In this document: positions 56,160-64,000 of the stretch, piece by piece | Position numbering within the stretch: position 1 is the stretch's first letter | Layout of the letters: every line of letters starts with the position of its first letter | Assembly: GCF_000237925.1 (NCBI RefSeq) | Contig: NC_031499.1 | Span: forward strand, 4,232,775-4,296,774 | Direction of reading: 5' to 3' | Length of the DNA: 64,000 nucleotides | Source of the DNA: Schistosoma mansoni | Taxonomy: Eukaryota; Platyhelminthes; Trematoda; Strigeidida; Schistosomatidae | Notes under the pieces: generated by a model | Told to the model about the DNA's origin: nothing | Database searches by the model: none | Seen by the model: the letters and a program-made list of their open reading frames with translations, nothing else | Translations under genes and position numbers: made by a program

Positions 56160-56490
56160 TATCCGGGCGCCTAAACAGAATCAGGTGATTTCCTTAAGGG
56201 TCCACTCCCCGAAGCTTCCATCTAAAGGTCTAATCCATAAGGCAGTGGAGCAACCTCACGAGATGCAGTCACACAATTGCCGGTGATCAACAATAGGTTT
56301 ATATGCCATTTGTCCTCTCAGAATCCTCGAGTCCATGTGCACAATTGGTTTGGGATCAGGTGAATCATCCATATCCACCAGCCCGGTAGGATCCCCGTGA
56401 CAGTGGGTGTATACACATAGCTATGTGAGGACATTTTTAGGGAGAGAATAGACTCTCCCTACCCTCAGTCGTACCAGGTCATTTGATGGT
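56160..56490 (-). mobile_element. diverged copy of the 513-bp retroposon
   Basis: Same block order as at 17.46-17.97 kb: TTTCCTTAAGGGTCCACTCC, GGTCTAATCCATAAGGCAGT, CGGTGATCAACAATAGGTTT, then, after a deletion, GGGAGAGAATAGACTCTCCC and CCCTCAGTCGTACCA. The (AAAT)n 3' tail at the left end is missing. Confidence 0.75.
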
Positions 56491-56639
56491 CATACGCTAT
56501 CTAATATGAATTAGTTAACTGAAAAGAAATCATTTAAGAAATCCACTTTCTATTCACATAATTTTACTCATATTATTGTTGTCATAATTATATTACATAA
56601 AATAACTGAACAAAATTCACACATTCATAATTATAACAG

Positions 56640-56715
56640 TAAACAAAACCCGTCTAGTGGTTCCCAGTTTTTCATGGTGGTCTAGCTTCAACTGATTCAT
56701 GATCTCAACTAATAA
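56640..56715 (+). repeat. SINE family B, 3' tail only
   Basis: Starts in CCGTCTAGTGGTTCCCAG and keeps TTTTTCATGGTGGTCTAGCT and CATGATCTCAAC. Confidence 0.7.
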
Positions 56716-56939
56716 AAACCGATAAACGTCTAAATAGCCATTTAGATATTAAAAAAACACGCAACCTATCATTATTAGAAATTACACAAAAATAATTTTT
56801 TTATTTTAAGAAAATATGTTTTATAAACAAACAAACAAAAAAACAAAAAAACATGTTTATTAATTATGATCACCATTATTTGATGAAATCTTTTTATTAA
56901 TTGAGTTGGAAAGAAAAACAGAATTGAGATAAAAATAAC

Positions 56940-57055
56940 TGTGCACTGCCACTGGGGAGTCCCACAATAGAACGAAACAGCCGTCAAACAGTACTTCCAG
57001 GTTTTTCATGATGGTCTAGCTTCAATTAACTCATGATTTCAACTACATATAAAAA
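56940..57055 (+). repeat. SINE family B, 3' part with hammerhead relic
   Basis: Contains CTGGGGAG (A to G in the core), the stem II remnant TCCCACAATAGAAC, GAAAC and GTC. Tail TTCCAGGTTTTTCATGATGG ends in CATGATTTCAAC. Confidence 0.75.
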
Positions 57056-58165
57056 TAACTAAAAAACCATAAAATAGAAAGGTGAAAAACAACAAAATAA
57101 AAACATCACCAACATGTAACCCTTACCGTTTTGTTTATTCTTTTCGGTTTTTCTTCGTGGTTTCTAATCATGGAACTTCAATCATGTTCATGTGACAAAA
57201 CACCAAGAGTTTTGTTTAAAATATATTTAAATAAATATGTCGTAAATAAATAGAATTAGTTAATAACAATAAAACATTACAGAAAATGTTACTTAGATAG
57301 CTGGAAAATATCAGTTAAATAATAATAATAATAGTACAAAAATTATTATTATTATCATTAGTACTGTTAGTATATCAAATTTCGGGTTAAGAATGCAATT
57401 CATTTTATTGAACATTATGAAATATAAAAATGAAACAATAAAAGTAAAGAGAAAAAAAAGAGAACAAAAGAAGGCAAGATATGTAGAGAGAGAGGGAGGG
57501 TGTGTGTGTGAGAGAGAGAGAGAGAAAGAGGGAGAGCAAGATAGAGAACTTGAGTGAATTACATGAATTGTCATTACAAAATTTGGGATTAGAATTTTGT
57601 GTATTAAAAAATAGAATGAAAAATATCAAGTTCCAATAAATGAACCACATCATTTAAGTTTATACACAGACATAATTAAATAGACAAGCTAATCTTTATG
57701 TCATGCATTAGGATGTTAATAAATGAAAGAAAGAAAAACAAACAAATAAACAATGTGTATAACAACAATGTTATAAATACACATACTACTAATAATATGA
57801 ATGTTCATATAATCATTAGTAGTATGGTTATTAAAATGAGTAGTATTAGTATTATTATTATTATCACAACTGAATGGATTATTAAATGAATAAGTAAAAC
57901 TAATCTCAAATTAATGACATTATATGATAATAAAAGTTTTTTTTTTAAAAAAAGACTCTCATATTTATACCATGATTAAAAATAGTAGCTTAAAAACTAA
58001 TACAGCTTAAAAAGAATTTTCTTTGATAGAGAAAAGTGAAAAAATATTTATACGGAAGGATGATGAAAAGTTTTATTATCATTATTATTATTATTAGTTA
58101 TACGATATGTATAAATGGAAGCCCAGTGTAGATATGTATATAAGTTTAATGTTACAGTTGTTAGT
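57056..58165. other. AT-rich, low-complexity, no gene recognised
   Basis: Contains the (GA)n tract, ATT/ATA trinucleotide runs (57320-57358, 57845-57862, 58076-58096) and A-rich runs. Confidence 0.4.
57485..57536. repeat. (GA)n / (GT)n low-complexity tract
   Basis: Purine-rich GAGAGA repeats with a central (GT)5. Open frames across it are artefacts. Confidence 0.85.
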
Positions 58166-58167
58166 TG

Positions 58168-58206
58168 ACAGTAGTAGTAGTAGTACTACTACTACTACTA
58201 CAACTA
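58168..58206. repeat. palindromic (AGT)n(ACT)n triplet tract
   Basis: Four or more AGT units run directly into six or more ACT units, centred at AGTACT (58183-58188), so the tract can fold on itself. Confidence 0.85.
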
Positions 58207-58480
58207 CTCAACATAGCAAAATTGAGTAGTATAAATAACAATCTTGATATGTTTAATTTCATGCCTAGAAAAGAGTACGTACGGTGAGCGATTAATTTTT
58301 TTAATATTACAAATGTATATATATGTTATTGAGTTAATTATGATATGGTTAGTTCAATTTGGGAGAGGAAATAGTTCTATAAAAGAAAAGAAAAACAAAA
58401 TAGGGGAAAAAGGTTAATAACGATAACGTTTAAGTGATATACAAGAAAACTAAAAGTCATTTGTCATTACATTAAATAGG

Positions 58481-58590
58481 AATAATATATTTGTAAAATC
58501 TCAGTGAATGAATTTGAAGTAAGTTCAACGTTTCGCTTGGCAATCCGGTCCAATCTTTTTCATTTGCTGAGATTTTACAAATATATTATT
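58481..58590. repeat. fold-back with 24-bp perfect arms
   Basis: 58481-58504 and 58567-58590 are exact inverted copies with a 62-bp spacer that contains CAACGTTTCGCTTGG. Probably a MITE-like or satellite-derived element. Confidence 0.85.
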
Positions 58591-59384
58591 CTTATTTTTA
58601 ATGTCTTACATCAATTCGGCGCCCGAATATTGTGAAACTATTCACTCTAATTTAGACGAAAGTTCTTATATATCATTTGTAATTAATTTCATAGAATAAC
58701 TTACCTGAAGTACATTCAACTAGTTATCAAACAGTATCAGCCAAAAACACCTTTTATTATTTCCCGCATCAAATGTTTTTTGATCATGAGTATTAATAAC
58801 AAATTATTAGGCATTAACATCAACACCCATTAGGAAGTTTAAAAGTCTTGAGTAAAACGTCAACTATATTTAGGTCGACTAGATACTGTAAAAGAATTCC
58901 ATAAATCAACGACTTAATTACTCTATAGTTCACCCTAGTTTTAAAAGGTTCTTCATTCGAAGTAAATTAGTAAGCTTACAAATTTAATAAATAAAATGCT
59001 GTACTCTTCAGAAATTGAATCAATTTTGATCATTATGATGAGCATTTCTATGCTATCGAAATACTTGCTTCTTATTATTGAACAAATCAAGGGAGATACC
59101 ATTTACTAAACTCTTAGTGGGTTTTTTCCAACAAATATCTCTCCTAGCTTTTGAAATACTCTGTAAAATACATACATTAGTTAGTATAACGGATTTATGG
59201 AGACTGTGGAATTTCCAAAATTTAAACGAGGAATCGACCTTAACTAGAAACTGTGTTCAGTGGAGTTGAAGTGTATTGAGTGTGAGTGTTATAGTTGATC
59301 TAAGTCGATTTCGAGGTAACGAATATCCCCAACAGTGAGAAAGATTTTCACTGAAGATAAGGGAAGTTAGTTACACAGTAACAT

Positions 59385-59600
59385 GGATTGATTGAAGTCA
59401 GACTTGTAAACCATTAGATTCTGGATCAATGGTCTAGGTGTTAAACATTCGCGCGTAAGTTCTGAAGATTCTAGATTTAATTCCTGGTTGTAACATTGTA
59501 GATTGGCACTGTTGAGATGTCTAAAATTGAGACAAAACAGCTCTACAGTACTCTTTGGCTTTCGATAATTGTATAACTAAGATCATTTCGTAATTTAAAT
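59385..59600 (+). repeat. SINE family B, decayed
   Basis: Recognisable head (GGATTGATTGAAGTCAGAC, ATCAATGGTCTAGGTGTTAA), and ribozyme region reduced to TTGAGATG and CAAAACAGC. Confidence 0.65.
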
Positions 59601-60234
59601 TTTGTTGACATACGGTATTTGGATAATATTACATACCATATACATAATAATCATACAATGTCACTTATATAATCAATAATGAATTCATCTAGCATACAAG
59701 CACTTACCCTTCTAGTCACAAACACACATACACACACATACCCATGCATCAGATAGATACTGTAACTATGACCATAATAACGTTAATTAATTCAATAAAA
59801 GTCATTGAACTTAAATTTAGGCTAATTCACCTTAACAATCTTTAATTGAAAATAGAATTTTAATTTAAATATAATAAATAAGAGAAGTCAAGTAAAATTC
59901 TTATTTCTCAATTATTATGTATAGAAAGTTATGATCACAAATTCTTAACATAAATATTATGATTATATAATTGTAAAAAGAAAAGAAATATAGGGTAAGG
60001 TATGCATATATTTATATAATACAAAAAGTAAACTAGTATTGAATTTATAACCATCAAGAGAGAATATACATGTTCTACAATGATATTGGTTGAAGATTAA
60101 ATAATAGAAAAAGGTGGATAGAAAATATTGCTTGATTTAGATTAAGACTCATCAGTAAGCAGTGTATATGTAATATTCAGTAGACTGATACTTCTTGGTA
60201 AGATTAAACTTACTTATATAGCTTACTTTTACAC

Positions 60235-60965
60235 TTTAAGTCAGTCAGTCAGCTACGACGTAGGACCAGGCACATATATGCATCGGTCCAAGTTGCCATA
60301 CCTCACTCATTAGCACAACAAGATGAACACCGGATTCACAGAAGTAGTTAATTTAGTGAGGGTAATATATAAAAGATAGGTTGTATATAAGGATATAATA
60401 CAGGAAGGAAGATAGATATGAAGCGATTTTGATCTCAAGGTTTAAGGGAAGACAGAAAGTGTATACACCTGCGCCACTGTGATCAATTCTGAGCCATGTC
60501 ACCCACAGTCTCCAACCATTGGTTACGATAGTCATGCGGACCCCAACCAAGTAGTCTGCATCTACCAACATGGCTCAGACTAGAAGTTAGTGACTTCAAG
60601 AACTGATGCCACGTTTGGGTTTGGCCGTCCCTAACTCTCTTCCAACCACCCCCAATACTAGTCAGCATAGCGCGTCGTGGTAATCGGTGTTCAGGCATAC
60701 GTAACAGGTGGCCCAACCATCTCAGTCGGTGAAGAATCATGACCTCATCAACTGATTAACCATCATTCCCTAATACCATGTGTCTAACCTCACTATTACT
60801 TACCCGGTGATCCCAGCAGATGCGAGCAATATTTCTAAGGTATCTGTGGTCAACTACTAGCAACTTACGAGTATCTTCTACTATTAATGACCATGTTTCA
60901 CAGCCGTAAAGTAGAACAGAACGAACTACTGCGCAGTATACACTTTAAGACGTTGTCATTGAACG
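60235..60965 (-). mobile_element. LINE C-terminal region (non-RTE-type end)
   Basis: Minus strand from 60965: VYCAVVRSVLLYGCETWSLI, VEDTRKLLVVDHRYLRNIAR, ICWDHRVSNSEVR, then after two stops MILHRLRWLGHLLRMPEHRL, PRRAML, GWKRVRDGQTQTWHQFLKSL and SHVGRC. The order is that of the post-RT tail of a schistosome LINE. The best copy of the family also represented at 20.75, 25.0, 29.6, 33.4, 36.3 and 38.1 kb. Confidence 0.75.
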
Positions 60966-62330
60966 ATTTAGAAAACAAACGATCTTATATAGGATTGAGT
61001 TATTTATAAGTCGACAATCTTTAAGTAGTGAACTATATTAGGTTTCTATGATAATTTTAATACAAGTAGCAACTTTATGATTTGATCGACGGGACTGGAT
61101 TCACGTTTAAAAGGCTAACTAAACATAACGTTGGTTACTACTCAATGGTCAACCGTTTGTTGATTCGATTCATGGATTCCACAGCTTAATAAGTAATTTT
61201 TGATAAACATTATAGATAGGGCACCATACCATACTGATGACTCTGAAATTACCAATAATACATTCATAATTCAAAGGTAATCATATTACGAACTAATGTC
61301 AGCTGTAGAAACGTTGAAAACTTGATCGAAATTGTCATACATCTAATTTGTGTTTTAAAATATTCAGCACTAAACATCAAAATTGAACTCGAGACTTTCA
61401 GATCACACAAATTCCATAGTACCATTACTGCCAATCAATCTGAATTTTATGGTACGAATATGATATCTTAAAACTAATATCGACAGCGAATAATTTTATA
61501 AACTTCAGAGATTATAGCTTCTCATAAGAACGTGGTGAAATCCATCTAAAACAAAATCAGCAGAGACCATACGATTAATAGTTAAATATATGTTTGTGAA
61601 CAGATTTTTATAAATGGATAATAAATATTTCAATGAGTTGAAATTACTTGTTAGATTACTAAAAATTAAGAGGCTATTGAAAATTGATTCATCCTAGTTT
61701 GCAGATGCTTAGTAGTTCTCATCCGTAACTTAATAAAGTATTTCGTTGAACTGTTGCTTACCAATAACATTAAAAGTGAAACACATTATACCATGAACGT
61801 TATGAAAGTTGAAAATGCTGACTGTTTAATTCCTTAATTATTGATCTGAATAAATATGGCTCACTCTGGATTTCTGCGTTGATATACTGAGAAGAATTAA
61901 ACTAAACTTGGTTCGAACGAAAAATCTTTATACCAATATAAATCACTCAAATGAACAATTAATTATACTGAACATAATATTATCTCTCATCCATATTAAT
62001 TGTAATTACAAGTTTCAAGATAATCCCAATTAAAGTATCCTGACGAATATACATGAGATTAAACAGTATGATTCTCGTTGTCAGAAAAGTTTTTTTTAAT
62101 TTATCATTGAATTTAAAAACGAAACAGTTAAATTTTAAGTTAAAAAATTGACTAATTACTTTCAGTGAGATAAATATCAGTTGACATAACAATAAGTCAG
62201 AAGTAACATTGTAGACTATGAAACCATATGATACAGATGTGAATCACATTGATAGAAGCAGTGACAAGTGGAGTTCAATCAGGTCTGTTGTGAGATATCA
62301 GCTCACTGAATACATTGGTGAATGATTGCT
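60966..62330. other. no gene recognised
   Basis: AT-rich sequence with no conserved block identified. Confidence 0.35.
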
Positions 62331-62562
62331 CAATTTCGTGGATTGGTTGAAGTTAAACATTAACACTGTTGGATGCCGACCAGCCCAGTGGTCTATCGGT
62401 TAAGTGCTCGCGCACGAGACTGATAGGTCCCGGGTTCAAATCTCACGAGGCGGGATCGTGGATGTACACTGCTGGAGAGTCCCACATTAGAACGAAACGA
62501 CCGTCCAGTGCTTTCAGGTTTTCCATGGTAGTCTAGCTTCAATTGACTCATGATTTCAACGA
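62331..62562 (+). repeat. tRNA-derived SINE (family B), full-length reference copy
   Basis: Complete copy: 5' block CGTGGATTGGTTGAAGTTAA, A-box-like CCCAGTGGTCTATCGGTTAAG, B box GGGTTCAAATCTC (62433-62445), the hammerhead region (CTGGAGAG, CATTAGAACGAAAC, GTCC) and the conserved tail TTTTCCATGGTAGTCTAGCT ending CATGATTTCAAC. The hammerhead has a mutated CTGANGA box and so is probably inactive, but the pol III promoter is the best preserved of this family here. Confidence 0.85.
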
Positions 62563-62995
62563 TATATCTCATTGGTACTGTTAATTGTTCCAATATTACA
62601 GGCATAATTCGCTAGTGACTAGTATAAAACTTAGGTCAAGTAAAATTTCGCTACGACTATGTACAATCGTCTAATATTTTATTAATTCAATTAATTTGTA
62701 ATACACTACAAAATTCACCTGATTCTAACTATACTTGATATTTAACAAGTCAATATCTTGAAACTATTTAACAGACCTTTGTCATATCTCCTATAACATT
62801 TGAATGCAATGAATAAAATGAAGCAATTGTCTGGTAATTTCTAAACTCAATAATTATATATATATATTATCAACGTGTGTTAGAATACACTTTTAAAGTA
62901 TGCTAGAAACTAAATCATAAAAAAACCTTTCTGTTACTATGTATAAATTAACTAGATAGAGTGTGAGTCAGTCTATAGTATCCATGTTTATATAC

Positions 62996-63022
62996 AGAGA
63001 GAGAGAGAGATAGAGAGAGAGT
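62996..63022. repeat. (GA)n microsatellite
   Basis: AGAGAG tract interrupted once by ATAG. Confidence 0.85.
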
Positions 63023-63084
63023 TGCTTTCATCTTATATACAAGCAGAATAATTACTGTTAATCAATATTATTGTATCTAACTTA

Positions 63085-63102
63085 ATGTGTGTGTGTGTGT
63101 GC
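63085..63102. repeat. (GT)n microsatellite
   Basis: Eight or nine GT units. Confidence 0.85.
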
Positions 63103-64000
63103 CTTCGATATCTTTTTTATACACGTATGGTATAATAAATGTCACTGTCAATCTTCAAATTCCATTTTGATTTATTTCAAAAAGGAAAAAAAAGAAAAAA
63201 AAGAAAAACAATTTTGAAGTTTCGTAATTCTTTTTTTTACACAATAATGAATCATTTAATGTTGAAAGATTTTAAAGAATTTAAAAGAAACCATGGGACT
63301 TTTGTTTTTGTTTTGTTTTAAGAGAAGAAATGAATCCGATCATACAGTATGTTTCATGATTTGAGTTAGCTTATAATAGAGCTCAAAACCTTTTTGTTGA
63401 AATGAATTCGTTTTTGAAAATCACTGATACTTGATGACTACGTAATCTAAGTAGGTTATAGTAATTTTATTTGACAATATAATAGTTAAGCCATAACAAC
63501 AACAATAACAATTGGATTTTAGAATTGAATTCGATGAAGTCTGTGTTATAAGCCTTCAATTTGTATATAAATCAGATTATAGGTAGGTGATGATATTGTT
63601 TTGTCTTGATATTACTTTCTTAATCAGTCATTGATTCAACGTTTATTGTAGATTTATTTAGATGGTGAATGGGTATTAATAAATGAAACTAGTCAGTAAG
63701 CTAATGGAATAATTTACATTCCTAACATCAGTGGTTCATCCTCATATCATAGTTATCCTACTTTGTAAAAGATACAGTTTCTGCAATATTTCTTTGAATA
63801 TCTTTGTTATAAGATAAAATATCTCGGTTACATAATCAAAAATAGGTTATTGTTATCAGTTTACTCGAACAATGATTCGAATCAGAAAATCTCTTCTACT
63901 ACACATTTAGAATAAACTTGAAATGTTAGATATATTGTTTGTATTCATGGAAGCAATATTTAAACCATTGACAATGATAACATATATTTAAAATGAATCT

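Larger units (their letters stand above)
62563..64000. other. no gene recognised
   Basis: AT-rich DNA with the two microsatellites above and an A/G-rich run at 63180-63210. I see no exon. Confidence 0.35.

Noticed and set aside
57311-57653. Two Ser/Phe-rich frames of 82-87 codons on the minus strand
   Set aside because: They are translations of the (GA)n and AT-rich low-complexity tract.
62380-62460. Possible genuine tRNA gene from the A/B-box-like sequence
   Set aside because: No cloverleaf with acceptor stem can be drawn, and the segment continues into the hammerhead and SINE tail shared by many copies; it is a SINE head.

Overview
The window is a 64 kb stretch of an AT-rich, repeat-dense animal genome that looks like a blood fluke (Schistosoma). 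The main reasons are many tRNA-derived SINE copies carrying hammerhead-ribozyme motifs (the Sm-alpha type described in schistosomes), abundant RTE-type LINE remnants resembling schistosome SR2, degenerate Ty3/gypsy elements, long introns and a probable 36-nt micro-intron. Most short open frames here are chance frames or pieces of decayed transposons. No bacterial, CRISPR or viral system is present.

Three host genes are supported by split exons whose splice sites and phases fit. (1) 828-3383, plus strand: the last two exons of an EF-hand calcium-binding protein (calbindin/secretagogin-like), whose 5' part lies left of the window. (2) 13968-18834, plus: a STRAD-like pseudokinase in three exons, predicted 341 residues, with HRD and DFG replaced by HRG and GLG. 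(3) 19006-37197, minus: a gene for METTL3, the catalytic subunit of the nuclear mRNA N6-adenosine (m6A) methyltransferase. Eleven exons join in frame to 630 codons and include two CCCH zinc fingers and the DPPW catalytic motif. STRAD and METTL3 converge tail to tail, with 171 bp between their stop codons. A possible terminal exon of an unidentified gene lies at 55471-55591, plus.

Region by region: 1-5 kb, edge RTE fragment, SINEs, EF-hand exons and a 37-bp perfect fold-back. 5-12 kb, gypsy integrase relic and three RTE pieces, one an internally deleted copy at about 10.4-12.2 kb. 14-19 kb, STRAD, with a roughly 513-bp retroposon in its intron flanked by target-site duplications. 19-37 kb, METTL3, whose introns hold LINE fragments, a nested retroposon, an inverted pair of hammerhead SINEs and an antisense hammerhead SINE. 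37-42 kb, RTE/LINE debris. 42.1-46.2 kb, a decayed Ty3/gypsy element on the minus strand (gag knuckles, mutated protease, RT, RNase H, integrase). 46-64 kb, no convincing complete gene: SINEs, the best-preserved hammerhead (50.5 kb), a 200-N assembly gap inside a fold-back repeat, an inverted SINE pair, a probable solo LTR (54.6-55.1 kb), LINE 3' ends and microsatellites.

The most interesting signal is the ribozyme-bearing SINE population. The three copies with intact catalytic cores carry three different stem-III 8-mers, each perfectly self-complementary, and further copies sit inside introns of METTL3. All identifications come from reading the sequence and remembered family motifs; no database search was run.
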